64,000 nt of DNA from Bradyrhizobium sp. WSM471 (GTDB lineage Bacteria > Pseudomonadota > Alphaproteobacteria > Rhizobiales > Xanthobacteraceae): NCBI RefSeq assembly GCF_000244915.1, contig NZ_CM001442.1, forward strand, positions 1,054,001 through 1,118,000. The letters are read 5' to 3'. Both the position numbers and the translations under genes were made by a program. The notes below the pieces were generated by a model. That model saw only the letters and a program-made list of their open reading frames with translations, did not search any database and was not told where the DNA came from. Position 1 is the stretch's first letter; each line of letters starts with the position of its first letter. Positions 38,101 to 46,754 of the stretch are shown in pieces.

Positions 38101-38646
38101 GTCGGTCTGCCGCGTGCCGAACAGCACGGCAAAGGCCGCCATCGCCAGCGTCACCATCAGCGCCACGTCGCCGAAGATCGGGATGTGGGAGAAGGCCTGG
38201 TCTTCGCTCAGGATGGTTTCGAGCGAGGAGGCGACCGCCTTGAGCTGGAGCGCGATGTAGGGCACCGAGCCGATGATGGCGATCAGCGCGACGGTTGCCG
38301 CCACCGCCTGGCTCTTGCCGTAGCGCGCGCCGATGAAGTCGGCAATCGAGGTGATGTTGTGGGCCTTCGCGAGCTGGATCACGCGGCGGAGGACGCCGGC
38401 CCCTAACCCGATCATCAGGATCGGGCCGACATAGATCGCGAGGAAGTCGGTGGAGGTGCGGGTGGCGAAGCCGACCGAGCCGAAGAAGGTCCAGGAGGTG
38501 CAGTAGATCGCCAGCGACAGCGGATAGATCAGCCCCGAGGCGCGGCCGCGCCCGGCCGGCCTGCGGCGGTCGCCATGGCTCGCCACCAGGAACAGAAAGC
38601 CGATATAGCCGAAGGCGGCGGCGATCACGCCCCAATCGTGCAGCAT
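35137..38646 (-). CDS. sodium:solute symporter-histidine kinase hybrid with receiver domain (CbrA/NahK type)
   Basis: A 1169-residue protein. The N-terminal part (about residues 1-500) is a sodium:solute symporter fold with about 13 helices. A linker with a STAC-like region (about 520-620) and a PAS domain (about 640-760, IAVFDADLQLICSN) follow. The kinase core has His813 in AASHDILQPL, the N-box region LLQNLISNAIKYTPRG and GLGLGLSIVERLARVL. A C-terminal receiver domain has Asp1096 in GLLVDYHLD. CbrA-type proteins link uptake or sensing of a solute to gene control. No response regulator is adjacent, and the orphan regulator at 32426 is a possible partner by position only. Confidence 0.93.
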   Translation of the reverse strand: MLHDWGVIAAAFGYIGFLFLVASHGDRRRPAGRGRASGLIYPLSLAIYCTSWTFFGSVGFATRTSTDFLAIYVGPILMIGLGAGVLRRVIQLAKAHNITSIADFIGARYGKSQAVAATVALIAIIGSVPYIALQLKAVASSLETILSEDQAFSHIPIFGDVALMVTLAMAAFAVLFGTRQTDATEHQHGLMLAVATESIIKLVAFLAAGIFVTFWMFSPHELIERAMKTPEAVRVINYSPSIGNFLTMTLLSLCAIMLLPRQFHVSVVENSSDAEVGRARWLFPLYLVAINLFVIPIAFAGLVSFPFGAADPDMYVLALPMEGGADLLSVAVFVGGLSAATAMVIVECVALSIMVSNDLVVPLVLQRRPEGRTGGADFSDFLLRSRRLAIFAIMVMAYFYYRALGNTQLVAIGLLSFAAIAQLAPSFFGGLLWRRATARGAIGGMLVGFAVWLYTLFIPSFMDTSTAGILLLQHGPFGIEALRPQALFGADLPPLMHGVVWSLSLNVLTYVLLSLARRPSSIELVQADLFVPNTLAPISPNFRRWRTTVTVQDIQTTVAQYLGPDRARHSFEAFSARRNVRLESGAPADFELLQHAEHLIASSIGAASSRLVMSLLLRKRTVSAKAALKLLDDSHAALHFNREILQTALNHVRQGIAVFDADLQLICSNRQFGDLLNVPPHFIQFGTPLREILEFMSVSEPADPIDREAMLARRLAAYTTDGEPYLERLPDRHMVIEILTNRMPGGGFVITFTDVTPTFEAAEALERANATLEKRVRDRTEELTLLNSELALAKSAAEDASISKTRFLAAASHDILQPLNAARLYVTSLVERQHSGEETRLVENIDESLQAIEEILGALLDISRLDAGAMTTSISSFKMADLMRSLEIEFAPIARAKNLALVFVPCSLPVESDRLLLRRLLQNLISNAIKYTPRGRVLVGCRRRGASLKICVYDTGVGIPAVKRGEIFKEFHRLEQGARIARGLGLGLSIVERLARVLNHGIAIDSNVGGGSVFSVTVPTAKAITHTAAVTSATPLARTSISGTLIVCIENDAAILDGMRTLLKAWDAEVIAVADPEGAIAAIETAGRRVTGLLVDYHLDRGNGIAAIRDIRRRFGDGIPAILITADRSPAVQMAARDEKVAVLNKPVKPASLRALLGQWRTQQMVAAE

Positions 38647-39040
38647 GACGAGCGTGCTTCTCCCGGTGGCGCGCTGGCCGCGCCCGATCTCATTTTCGCT
38701 GTAAATCTAGCGCGTTGGACGGGTGGAGGCGACAGCGAAATGCCGTGTGGGTGCGGGAACCGGGGTTGTCGTTAAGCGGTGCTGCCCCAAAAGCTGCGCT
38801 GCCTCGGGCTCACCGAGAGAGTCCCTGCGTGTTACCCCCCTCCCTGACCCTCCCCACAAGGGGGGGAGGGAACGGAGAGAGCGTCCGCGTTGCAGGAAAT
38901 TCGAGACCGACCCTTACACTGTGCGGCTACCGACGTAAGGGAGGCCAAACTCCTCGCTCCCTCCCCCCTTGTGGGGGAGGGTGGGGAGGGGGGTAGCTCC
39001 GGTGACGGTGAAACTTAGATCGAAGAGAAGGCGAAGAATC
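38647..39040. other. repeat-filled gap upstream of the symporter-kinase gene
   Basis: About 395 bases. A large inverted repeat with C/G-rich arms occupies 38832-38996 (separate entry). The rest, next to the kinase start, should carry its promoter, but no motif stands out. Confidence 0.55.
38832..38996. repeat. inverted repeat, CCCTCCCCACAAGGGGG type
   Basis: TACCCCCCTCCCTGACCCTC then CCCACAAGGGGGG on the left; CCCCCCTTGTGGGGGAGGG then TGGGGAGGGGGGTA on the right. The arms are about 34 bases and nearly complementary. It is a common type in Bradyrhizobium. Confidence 0.82.
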
Positions 39041-40270
39041 CTACTCCGCCGCCAGCGACTTCTCGCGGAGCGGCAGACCCAGGCGGTCCCAGACCTGCAG
39101 CAGGGCTTCGGCGAGCTGATCGATCAGGCCGTCGTCGTGATAGGGCGAGGGCGTGATGCGCAGGCGTTCGGAGCCCTTGGCGACCGTCGGATAGTTGATC
39201 GGCTGGATGTAGATGCCGTGCTGCTCGAGCAGGAGGTCGGAGGCCTGCTTGCACTTCTCGGCATCGCCGATGAACAGCGGGACGATATGGGTGTCGCTCG
39301 ACATCACCGGCAGGCCGGCGGCGTTGAGGATCGCCTTGACCCGGGCGGCGCGATCCTGGTGACGCTCGCGCTCCCAGCTCGAATTCTTCAGATGCTTGAT
39401 CGCGGCGGTCGCGGCCGAGCAGATCGCCGGCGGCAGCGCGGTGGTGAAGATGAAGCCCGGCGCATAGGAGCGCACCGCGTCGATGATCCGACCGTTGGCG
39501 GCGATGTAGCCGCCGAGGCAGCCGAACGCCTTGGCGAGCGTGCCTTCGAGAATGTCGATGCGATGCATCACGCCGTCGCGCTCGGCGATGCCGCCGCCGC
39601 GCGGGCCGTACATGCCCACCGCATGGACCTCGTCGACATAGGTCATCGCGCCGTACTTCTCGGCGAGGTCGCAGATCTTGGCGAGCGGTGCGATGTCGCC
39701 GTCCATCGAATAAAGGCTCTCGCAGGCGATCAGCTTGGGTCGGCTCGGGCCCGCAGCCTTCAACAGCGCTTCGAGATCGGCGAGGTCGTTGTGGCGGAAC
39801 ACGACCCGCTCGCATCCGGACTGGCGGATGCCCTCGATCATCGAATTGTGGTTGAGCTCGTCCGACAGGATCAGGCAGTTCGGAATGAGCTTCGCGATGG
39901 TCGCGATGCCGGTCTGGTTCGAGACGTAGCCGGACGTGAAGAGCAGCGAGGCTTCCTTGCCGTGGAGATCGGCGAGCTCGGCCTCGAGCTGCACCAGCGG
40001 ATGATGCGTGCCGGCGATGTTGCGGGTGCCGCCGGCGCCGGTGCCGACGCGGGTCGCGGTCTCGACCATCGCGCCCACCACCTTCGGGTGCTGGCCCATG
40101 CCGAGATAATCGTTGGAGCACCAGATCACGACGTCGCGCTTGCCCTTGGGCGAGTGCCAGAGTGCATGCGGGAACCGGCCCGCGATGCGCTCGAGATCGG
40201 CGAACACGCGGTAGCGCCGCTCGGTGTGGAGACGATCAAGGGCGGAATTGAAGAACTGGGCGTAATCCAT
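39041..40270 (-). CDS. hemA: 5-aminolevulinate synthase
   Basis: A 409-residue PLP enzyme that condenses glycine and succinyl-CoA, the first step of haem synthesis in alphaproteobacteria. [13 protein letters not shown], the glycine loop [28 protein letters not shown] and the PLP-lysine motif [12 protein letters not shown] are all present. The ATG at 40270 gives the usual [15 protein letters not shown] start. It stands alone as a transcription unit with a perfect FixK/FNR box and a second palindrome upstream. Confidence 0.97.
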   Translation of the reverse strand: MDYAQFFNSALDRLHTERRYRVFADLERIAGRFPHALWHSPKGKRDVVIWCSNDYLGMGQHPKVVGAMVETATRVGTGAGGTRNIAGTHHPLVQLEAELADLHGKEASLLFTSGYVSNQTGIATIAKLIPNCLILSDELNHNSMIEGIRQSGCERVVFRHNDLADLEALLKAAGPSRPKLIACESLYSMDGDIAPLAKICDLAEKYGAMTYVDEVHAVGMYGPRGGGIAERDGVMHRIDILEGTLAKAFGCLGGYIAANGRIIDAVRSYAPGFIFTTALPPAICSAATAAIKHLKNSSWERERHQDRAARVKAILNAAGLPVMSSDTHIVPLFIGDAEKCKQASDLLLEQHGIYIQPINYPTVAKGSERLRITPSPYHDDGLIDQLAEALLQVWDRLGLPLREKSLAAE

Positions 40271-40363
40271 CGTCAAACCTGCAGCGGAACCGACAAAGAC
40301 CCGCATATGCTTAGAGCTTTTCCAGCTCCAATGTCTATGCGCTATCCCACATTTGGACCTGCG

Positions 40364-40384
40364 GGGCATTTGGGCAAAATGCCC
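40364..40384. promoter_or_regulatory. palindrome over the predicted hemA promoter
   Basis: GGGCATTT (40364-40371) and AAATGCCC (40377-40384) are perfect reverse complements with a 5-base GGGCA spacer. If the box at 40403-40416 sits at -41.5, this dyad covers the -10 to +1 region on -. It may be an operator. Confidence 0.45.
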
Positions 40385-40402
40385 TATCGTGCGATTTGAA
40401 AC

Positions 40403-40416
40403 TTGATCCGGATCAA
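40403..40416. promoter_or_regulatory. FixK/FNR box upstream of hemA
   Basis: TTGATCCGGATCAA is a perfect TTGAT-N4-ATCAA palindrome, the consensus for FNR and FixK2 activators. Its centre is about 140 bases upstream of the hemA start codon. Low-oxygen induction of hemA in B. japonicum is established knowledge as I recall it, and this would be the site. Confidence 0.8.
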
Positions 40417-40470
40417 GTTCGCGCGAGATGCAATGTTGCTCTGCACCATCCGCTGAATTGAAGTCGGCGC

Positions 40471-41532
40471 TCAGGTCGTCCTGAACTGCAACACGCCGTC
40501 CGTCGTCTCGGCCGTCAGCCGGCCCTCGACGATCATGTAATTGACGTGGGCGACCAGTTCGCCGGCGGCGAAACCCATCTGGTGTTCGTCCAGCACGTGC
40601 TTGTTGAACACCACGGGCACCAAGGCGCGCGAGGTCTGCGGCACCTCGCGGCAGGCTTCCGCGATCAGGCGGCAGCGCTCCTCGTGGTGATCGGCGAGTT
40701 GCTTGATGCGGGTCTTCAGTCCGTAGAACGGCACGCCGTGGCCGGGCAGCACCAGCACGTCATAGGGCAGCGTGGTGGTGAGGCTGGCGAGCGAGGCCAG
40801 ATATTCGCCGAGCGAGTTCTGGTCGGGTTCGACCGCCCACACGCTGACGTTTGGCGAGATCTTGCTCAGCACCTGGTCGGCAGAGAGGAACAGCTTGTCG
40901 TCGGCGCAATACAGCATCACCTGGTCGAGCGCGTGACCGCCGCCGGTGATCACCTTGAAGCGGCGCGTGCCGATCACGACGTCCTCGCCATGCGAGATGC
41001 GGCGGTAGGACGGCGGCAACACCGAGACGCGCTTGAGATAGTCCTGGCCGCGGCCGAGCAGTTTTTCGGTGAGCGACTCGTCCATGCCGTGGCGGCGGAA
41101 GAACAGCCGCTGCGCCTCCTTCCGCTCCTCGGTGCCGCGGTTCTGGTGATAGACCGATTGCAGATATTCGACCTGCGACATCACCAGCGGGCAGTTGAAC
41201 CGCTCGACGATCCACCCGGCCAGACCGACATGATCGGGATGGGAATGGGTCACGATCAGGCGAGTGATGTTGACGCCCTTCAACGGCCCGTCGAACAGCT
41301 TCGTCCAGGCTTCGATGGTCTCCTCATTGCCGAAGCCGGCGTCGATCATGGCGTAGCCGTCGCCGTCGGCGAGCAGGTAGATGTTCACATGGTTGAGGCG
41401 GAACGGCAGCTTCAACCGCGCCCACAACACGCCCGGCTTCACCTCGACGACCTCTTCGGGGCCGGGATGCTGTTCCCAGGGATAGCGCAGGGCGTCGGCG
41501 GAGGACTGCACGGTGTCGGTCTTTGCGTTCAT
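40471..41532 (-). CDS. MBL-fold metallo-hydrolase
   Basis: A 353-residue protein with the metallo-beta-lactamase motif THSHPDH (HxHxDH) followed by [11 protein letters not shown], a second His in [12 protein letters not shown], and SADQVL and LPGHGVPF with the last metal residues. These enzymes hydrolyse thioesters, lactones or phosphodiesters; the substrate cannot be told. The C-terminal 80 residues form a helical extension as in glyoxalase-II-like relatives of Bradyrhizobium. Confidence 0.92.
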   Translation of the reverse strand: MNAKTDTVQSSADALRYPWEQHPGPEEVVEVKPGVLWARLKLPFRLNHVNIYLLADGDGYAMIDAGFGNEETIEAWTKLFDGPLKGVNITRLIVTHSHPDHVGLAGWIVERFNCPLVMSQVEYLQSVYHQNRGTEERKEAQRLFFRRHGMDESLTEKLLGRGQDYLKRVSVLPPSYRRISHGEDVVIGTRRFKVITGGGHALDQVMLYCADDKLFLSADQVLSKISPNVSVWAVEPDQNSLGEYLASLASLTTTLPYDVLVLPGHGVPFYGLKTRIKQLADHHEERCRLIAEACREVPQTSRALVPVVFNKHVLDEHQMGFAAGELVAHVNYMIVEGRLTAETTDGVLQFRTT

Positions 41533-41627
41533 GCTACCGGCTTAAACCCGCTCGTCCCGGCGCGCCAGCCGAAAAAGGACGCTGGCGCGGCCCGCATAGC
41601 GGTCATTCCGGGCTACGGAACGACCTC

Positions 41628-43781
41628 TTACGCCGCCCGCATGTTGTTGAGGAACGCGTCGATCTCTCCGCGCAGCATGTCGGCTTCGCGGCGGAGCGCG
41701 TCGGAGGCGCCGAGCACTTCGTTCGCCGCTGCGCCGGCTTCCGCCGAAGCCGTGGAGACGCCGACGATGTTGCTGGAGACCTCGCTGGTGCCGCCGGCGG
41801 CATGCTGGATGTTGCGGGCGATCTCGCGTGTGGCCGCGCCTTGTTCCTCGACCGCGGCGGCGATCGTCGTGGTGACGTCGTTGATCTCGCCGATGATCCG
41901 GCCGATGCCCTGGATGGCGCCGACTGCCGAAGTCGTTACTGACTGCATGCTGGCGATCTGGTTACGGATCTCCTCCGTCGCCTTGGCGGTCTGGCTCGCG
42001 AGGCTCTTCACCTCGGAGGCGACCACCGCGAAGCCACGGCCGGCTTCGCCCGCGCGCGCCGCCTCGATGGTGGCGTTGAGGGCGAGCAGATTGGTCTGCG
42101 AGGCGATGGTCTGGATCAGGTCGACCACGACGCTGATGCGGCTCGCGCTGTCGGCGAGGCTCTGCACCGTGGCGTCGGTCGCGCCGGCTTCGTCGACCGC
42201 CTTCCTGGCGATCGCGGCCGAGGTGACGACCTGCTTGCTGATCTCCTCGATCGAGGACGAGAGCTGCTCGGTGCCTGACGATACGGTCTGCACGTTGACT
42301 GAGGTCTCTTCGGCCGCGGAGGCAACCGCGTTCACCAGCGCATTGGACTGGTCTGCCGTGGTCGACATGCTCTGCGCGGTCGATTGCATCGAATTGGCTG
42401 ACTGCGCGAGATTGTCGAGTGCGGAGCGCACCGTGCTCTCGAAGTCTGCAATCTTCGCCTCCATCTGCGCCGCACGCTCGGCCTTGGCGACGCGATCGCT
42501 GTCCTGCTCGCTCGCAAGCGCCCGGGCTTCGATCATGCTGTCGCGGAACACCGTCAGCGTTTCCTTCATCGCGCCGATCTCGTCGTTCTGGCGGGAGCGG
42601 ACGATCTCGGTGTCGAGGTCGCCGGCCGAGAGCAACTGCATGGCGCGTTGAAGCTCGCGAATGCGGCGGAGGATATTGCGGCCGACATAGAGCCAGACGA
42701 ACAGCGCCGAGCCGACCAGCGTCAGAGCGCCGAGCGCCAGCATCGCGGTGGTCGCGAGCGAGATCTCCTGCCGCGCCTGGAAGGTCGACGCGTTGGTCTC
42801 CTTCTGCACACCCTCGACCAGCTGCTGCACGCTGATGCCGAGGCCGACATTGAGCTTGCGGGTCTCGTCCAGGATCGTCTGGCCGTAGTCGATCGCGTCG
42901 AGCTCCTTCTGGCGGATCTTGAACACGCCGGACTTGCCTTCACCGAAGGCGAATAGCTTTTGCACGGTGTCGCGCACCGCTTGCATCGAGGCCATGTTCG
43001 GCAGGTCCTCGAGGTTCGACTTGACGCGGTCGCGCGTCGCCTTGAACTCTTTCTCGATCGCCTCCAGCGTATCGCTGTTGTTGGCCGACAGCGCCGCCAT
43101 CATGTCGGCGGCCATCAGATTGCCGTTGGCGGAGATGGTCGCGACCTGGGAGACGGTGCGGGCGGCTTCGGTGGCATCGTCGGCGGAAACTTCCGCCGCG
43201 CCGAGGATCGCGTTCAGGCGCGTCTGCGCATCCAGCATGGCAGGACCGGCCGCACCGACGAAGGTGAGCTGTGCCTTGCGGAGCGCTTCATATTGCTTGT
43301 CATGCAGCGCGCCGGCATCGAGCCGTTCGCGCGCGGCCGACACCAGGCTCTGGGTCGCCTCGTCGATGCTCTTGGCGGTGTCGCGCAACGCGGTTGCGAC
43401 CTGCTTGTCGGCGCCGAGCTCGATGATCTCGCCGAGCTTGGCCATGGCAAGCTGCTGGATCTCCTGCACCTTCTTGGTGCGTTCGTTCAGCGCCTCGTCG
43501 GACGGCGACGCCAGGAGGCCCGGCCCCTGCGCCGCGAGCGTTGCGCTTTGCGATGCGAGTTGAAGGCTGGCGGAAAGGCGCGGGATGTCGCGGCCGCTCA
43601 GGTCCATCATGGTGCTGCCGAGATGGTTGAAGACGAAGCCGGCGCCGGCTGCAATCACGAGGCCCATGCCCGCGATCACCGCGAAGGCCGTGAACAGGCT
43701 GCCGCGCACGCCCCATGTCGGCATTTTGAAACGAGGCCGGATACCACCAAGCAAACGGCCAAGGCCCAGACGGATCGCCAT
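41628..43781 (-). CDS. methyl-accepting chemotaxis protein
   Basis: A 717-residue chemoreceptor. The first helix is near residues 28-50 ([18 protein letters not shown]), and a large helical periplasmic ligand domain follows to about residue 330. Then come the second helix, a HAMP domain ([15 protein letters not shown]) and a cytoplasmic signalling domain with the hairpin-tip [20 protein letters not shown]. No C-terminal CheR-binding pentapeptide is visible (it ends FLNNMRAA). Ligand unknown; no che genes nearby. Confidence 0.95.
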   Translation of the reverse strand: MAIRLGLGRLLGGIRPRFKMPTWGVRGSLFTAFAVIAGMGLVIAAGAGFVFNHLGSTMMDLSGRDIPRLSASLQLASQSATLAAQGPGLLASPSDEALNERTKKVQEIQQLAMAKLGEIIELGADKQVATALRDTAKSIDEATQSLVSAARERLDAGALHDKQYEALRKAQLTFVGAAGPAMLDAQTRLNAILGAAEVSADDATEAARTVSQVATISANGNLMAADMMAALSANNSDTLEAIEKEFKATRDRVKSNLEDLPNMASMQAVRDTVQKLFAFGEGKSGVFKIRQKELDAIDYGQTILDETRKLNVGLGISVQQLVEGVQKETNASTFQARQEISLATTAMLALGALTLVGSALFVWLYVGRNILRRIRELQRAMQLLSAGDLDTEIVRSRQNDEIGAMKETLTVFRDSMIEARALASEQDSDRVAKAERAAQMEAKIADFESTVRSALDNLAQSANSMQSTAQSMSTTADQSNALVNAVASAAEETSVNVQTVSSGTEQLSSSIEEISKQVVTSAAIARKAVDEAGATDATVQSLADSASRISVVVDLIQTIASQTNLLALNATIEAARAGEAGRGFAVVASEVKSLASQTAKATEEIRNQIASMQSVTTSAVGAIQGIGRIIGEINDVTTTIAAAVEEQGAATREIARNIQHAAGGTSEVSSNIVGVSTASAEAGAAANEVLGASDALRREADMLRGEIDAFLNNMRAA

Positions 43782-43892
43782 CGAAATTCCCCCACGCGTG
43801 ATCTTTATGTTTTCGCCGCGGAGTATCCTCGGGCCAGGTTAAAAAATCGCAAGTTGCTCAATCGCTTGGGTGCGTTCCGCACAGCGAAAAAA

Positions 43893-43920
43893 GAAGGGCC
43901 GGCAATGATGCCGGCCCTTC
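43893..43920. terminator. terminator downstream of the outer-membrane protein gene
   Basis: GAAGGGCCGGC and GCCGGCCCTTC pair over 11 bases around AATGAT, with an A-run on the left, so on the - strand it ends in T's as needed for the omp gene. Confidence 0.82.
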
Positions 43921-43946
43921 CATCACGATAAGGTCTTGGTAACCGT

Positions 43947-44672
43947 TCAGTAGCGCGCGACCGCCGAGTTGGCCCAGTTGAAGCGGTAGTTGACGCCCGC
44001 CTTGATGGTGTGGTCGTCGGTGGTGAAGTTGCCGGTTCCCGCCAGCGGGCCCGCGGTGAAGTGCGCGTCGCCGAAATTGTAGTACTGGTACTCGGCCTTG
44101 GCCGACCAGTTCGGCGCGAACATGTATTCGAGGCCGGCGCCGACGGTGTAGCCGTTGCGGTGGTCGCCGCTAATGATGAAGCCGGTCGGCACGCCGCCGA
44201 CGGTCACCTTCTCGTTGTTGTCAGAATAGGCGTAGCCGCCCTTCACGTAGACCAGGCCCGGACCCCAGGTGTAGCCGACGCGGCCGGTGATCGAGCCGAG
44301 ACCGCGCTGGTCGTTGGTGTAGGCGACGCCACCCGGGAACACCGCGCCGACGCTGCCGGAGAGCCAGGAATACTGGCCTTCGACGCCGACGACGAAGTTC
44401 GGGTTGAACTGCCAGTCCGCACCGGCCTGCAAGCCGCCGAGGAAACGGCCGTTGCCGTTATTGCCGGTGGAGAGGCCGCTGAAATTGTTGTCGCTGGAGA
44501 ACGCGCCGCCGACATGGCCGCCGATATAGAAGCCGGTCCAGTTGTAGATCGGCGCGGCATAGGCGGGCGCGGGCGACTTATAGTAATTGCGGTTACCGAG
44601 ATCGGCACCGACCGCCGGTGCGGCAGCGCCCACCACGAGCAGCGCAACGGTCGCAAACAGAATCTTCTTCAT
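43947..44672 (-). CDS. outer-membrane beta-barrel protein (Omp25/31-like)
   Basis: A 241-residue protein. A clean signal peptide (KKILFATVALLVVGAAAPAV, then GAD) is followed by the linker KSPAPAYAAPIYNWTGFYIG, which marks the rhizobial Omp25/31 family. Alternating strands follow with a C-terminal barrel signature ending in Tyr (SAVARY). It is likely abundant in the outer membrane. The 223-base gap upstream has the only reasonable promoter space. Confidence 0.92.
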   Translation of the reverse strand: MKKILFATVALLVVGAAAPAVGADLGNRNYYKSPAPAYAAPIYNWTGFYIGGHVGGAFSSDNNFSGLSTGNNGNGRFLGGLQAGADWQFNPNFVVGVEGQYSWLSGSVGAVFPGGVAYTNDQRGLGSITGRVGYTWGPGLVYVKGGYAYSDNNEKVTVGGVPTGFIISGDHRNGYTVGAGLEYMFAPNWSAKAEYQYYNFGDAHFTAGPLAGTGNFTTDDHTIKAGVNYRFNWANSAVARY

Positions 44673-44895
44673 AGTCCAAACTCCAACACTTAGGTCCCCG
44701 GCAGGCGCGCTTTCCGCGCCGTCGTTGGTTCTGCAGATAGCTCGCTTTTGACGAAAATGCTGTCACATGCATGGCACAACGGCAGCCAACCTAACTTATT
44801 GGGCCGTAAATGATTTTCGTGCTTAATGGCGGCTTAAGAAGTGGTGAAGGAACGCTTAACCCAGCGCTATCAGGATAACTTGTGCGCGCATCTCG

Positions 44896-45216
44896 TTAAC
44901 CAAGACGGCGCAGTGCCTCATCGCGCATCTGTTCGCGGAATGCCGCGCGCTTTGCGGGCCGGTCTTCCTCGCGCACGTCATGACGATCGAACACGTCGAA
45001 CTTCTCCAGGATTGGATAGCGCTCGCTCGCCATTGCCAGCACGCGCAGCACTTTGGTCGCCGACGGTGTCGGGCCGCTCACTTCCCAGCGCCGGATAGTG
45101 TCGGCGCCGCCCTTCTCCGGCAATCCGCAAAGCCGGGCCATGTCGGCAGCGGTGAGCTTGCGCTCAAGGACGTCTGAGAGATCGTTGCGGAGTTGCTTCA
45201 GTTCGGGGCCGGTCAT
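44896..45216 (-). CDS. small helix-turn-helix protein
   Basis: A 106-residue protein: GPELKQLRNDLSDVLERKLT, then a HTH of the XRE type (TAADMARLCGLPEKGGADTIRRWEVSGPTPS, read in pieces), then a Lys/Arg-rich tail. It would bind DNA. It is alone on - next to the tiny secreted-protein genes; a link is not shown. Confidence 0.75.
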   Translation of the reverse strand: MTGPELKQLRNDLSDVLERKLTAADMARLCGLPEKGGADTIRRWEVSGPTPSATKVLRVLAMASERYPILEKFDVFDRHDVREEDRPAKRAAFREQMRDEALRRLG

Positions 45217-45425
45217 GTCGCCTCAATACGCGAAGTCGATGAGGTGAATGCACTAGCGCTGATTCGGGTCCATCCGAAGGCGAGGCATGCGAGCGGGCGC
45301 GCGTGCTAGTCGTGCGACCGCTCCCCGGCACCTGCGCCCGCGCACGGCGTTATGAACGGCTGCCTATAGGAATCCTCCACGGAATGAACAGATGGCAAGG
45401 GGCCCACAGAATGAAGGGATCAGCC

Positions 45426-45716
45426 ATGACAAGCATCAAATCCGCCATTGCCGCCCTCGTCACCGTCGGGTTGCTTGCCGCGCCGTTCGCGGCTGAAGCC
45501 AAGAAGCACCGGTCAAGCCGATCTTACAGCACCGGCGTGGTGGCTCCGGGCTATGGGAGCGCCGGATCGTTGGCAGCACAGCCCAGAGCCTACGGGTCGA
45601 GCGGACAGTCGGTCGGGACGGTCACGGCGCCATCGATCGGCACGTATAATTGGCCGTCGGTCGGCGTGACCAACGCAGTCCCGACCTGGAACAACACCAA
45701 CCCGCCCGTGAGGTAG
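45426..45716 (+). CDS. tiny secreted protein A (paralogue of 46470-46739)
   Basis: A 96-residue protein with a signal peptide (to about Ala24) and no recognised domain. Residues 57-93 match residues 50-86 of the product at 46470 with 32 of 37 identical, including VGTVTAPS, PSVGVTN and VPTWNNTNP. The middle is Ser/Gly/Tyr rich. Both genes share GGATCAGCC before ATGACAAG. Likely an extracellular or periplasmic structural peptide; function unknown. Confidence 0.8.
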   Translation: MTSIKSAIAALVTVGLLAAPFAAEAKKHRSSRSYSTGVVAPGYGSAGSLAAQPRAYGSSGQSVGTVTAPSIGTYNWPSVGVTNAVPTWNNTNPPVR

Positions 45717-45762
45717 GCGCTCCAGGCATTTCGGATCGTTCAGGGACAGCGCGGCCCCGATC

Positions 45763-45972
45763 CTAAATTCCCCGGCCGGCCTGTTGGCCGATCACGCAGC
45801 GCCACCCGGCGAGACGCTCGGCCGGATGCTGGTTCATCCATTCGGCGAGCTGTGGCGCACCCATCAGGCACGATTGCATCGAGACGTCGGCGAAGTCGGA
45901 TGTGGTGACGGTTTGCTCATGACAGTTCGCTGGAGAGGCGAGGTTGCAGAGCACGGCGATGATCTTGATCAC
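45763..45972 (-). CDS. small exported cysteine-containing protein
   Basis: A 69-residue protein starting at GTG, with a short hydrophobic N-terminus (IKIIAVLCNLASPANC) and four cysteines overall. The segment MQSCLMGAPQLAEWMNQHP resembles small Rhizobiales proteins I have seen, though I cannot name a family. It overlaps the upstream small gene by four bases (GTGA), so they are coupled. Confidence 0.7.
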   Translation of the reverse strand: MIKIIAVLCNLASPANCHEQTVTTSDFADVSMQSCLMGAPQLAEWMNQHPAERLAGWRCVIGQQAGRGI

Positions 45973-46133
45973 GCGAGGTTGCCTCCGTCGCCGCGACGTG
46001 CAGAGGCTCCGCTTGATTGCTCGCTCACCGGATCAGTCGGTGGGAAGATGCTGTCGTAGATCGCGCGCGCTTCCTGGATGAGGCGAATGCGCTCGCGCTC
46101 GGATTTCGAGACAAACTCAATAACCTGGCCCAT
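45969..46133 (-). CDS. 54-residue protein of a micro-operon
   Basis: A short frame whose product begins MGQVIEFVSKSERERIRLIQ, then EARAIYDSIFPPTDPV, and ends in a polar tail. Its TGA overlaps the GTG of the following gene, and the first half is a charged helix. I recall very similar small proteins from other Bradyrhizobium. That memory and the coupling make it likely to be real. Confidence 0.68.
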   Translation of the reverse strand: MGQVIEFVSKSERERIRLIQEARAIYDSIFPPTDPVSEQSSGASARRGDGGNLA

Positions 46134-46469
46134 GTCGGCTCCAATTAGATCCTCAATCCATCATCACATGATGGAAATCATTTCATACGGATGTGGGGTG
46201 CCGGCTTCGGCTTTGCAGCCGTGCGGGCGGTCACGTGGGATAAAAAGGCCGTGAGCATTCCGTTCCTGAGGTGGAGCGGGATACCTTCAGCGCCGCGCCG
46301 ATCTCACGGTGCATCCGTTCGGCCGGGACCGCTTCGCAGCATCGTGATGAAGAGTTGAGCCCCGCGGGATGATGGCACTGCGGCACATTTTCTAGCGCGT
46401 GGAGTTGTAAGGTCACTCAGTGCACGGGCGCCTTGACGACATTGAGAAACGCGCCCGAAAGGATCAGCC
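46134..46469. other. gap between the micro-operon and tiny secreted gene B
   Basis: About 335 bases, lower GC near 46140-46190. Apart from the dyad at 46158-46174 and the duplicated GGATCAGCC at its right end, nothing was recognised. Confidence 0.5.
46158..46174. promoter_or_regulatory. inverted repeat upstream of the micro-operon
   Basis: CCATCAT-CAC-ATGATGG is a perfect 7-base dyad, 25 bases upstream of the ATG at 46133. It could be an operator or a leader hairpin. Confidence 0.45.
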
Positions 46470-46739
46470 ATGACAAGAACGAAACGGTTCATTGCTGCAC
46501 TTATTGCGCTCGGCTTGGCCGCCGCGCCACTTGCTGTAAACGCACAAACATCGGGGACGGGTACACCAAGCAGCACGAGCGGACGCACCGGAGCGCCGGT
46601 ACAGCAAGGGACTATTGGAAGTTCCGGGCAGACTGTCGGGACCGTGACAGCGCCGTCGGTCGGAACGTCGAACCAGCCCTCCGTCGGCGTAACGAACTCA
46701 GTCCCCACCTGGAACAACACGAATCCCCGACCGAAGTAG
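46470..46739 (+). CDS. tiny secreted protein B (paralogue of 45426-45716)
   Basis: An 89-residue protein. The signal peptide ends at VNAQ (about residue 26), a Ser/Thr/Gly-rich stretch follows, then the 37-residue conserved tail (50-86) shared with the product at 45426. The mature part has no Cys. It is preceded by AAGGATCAGCC, the same as its paralogue. The two genes flank the micro-operon at 45763-46133. Confidence 0.8.
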   Translation: MTRTKRFIAALIALGLAAAPLAVNAQTSGTGTPSSTSGRTGAPVQQGTIGSSGQTVGTVTAPSVGTSNQPSVGVTNSVPTWNNTNPRPK

Positions 46740-46754
46740 CCGCGATCGGCTGAC

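Noticed and set aside
40300..40330. An Irr-type iron control element near GAGCT-TTTCC-AGCTC upstream of hemA
   Set aside because: It is a short hairpin but lacks the TTTAGAA-type halves expected of an iron control element.
40546..42651. A 701-codon + frame across the MBL gene and the chemoreceptor
   Set aside because: Crosses two convincing minus-strand genes and the gap between them; no domain pattern.
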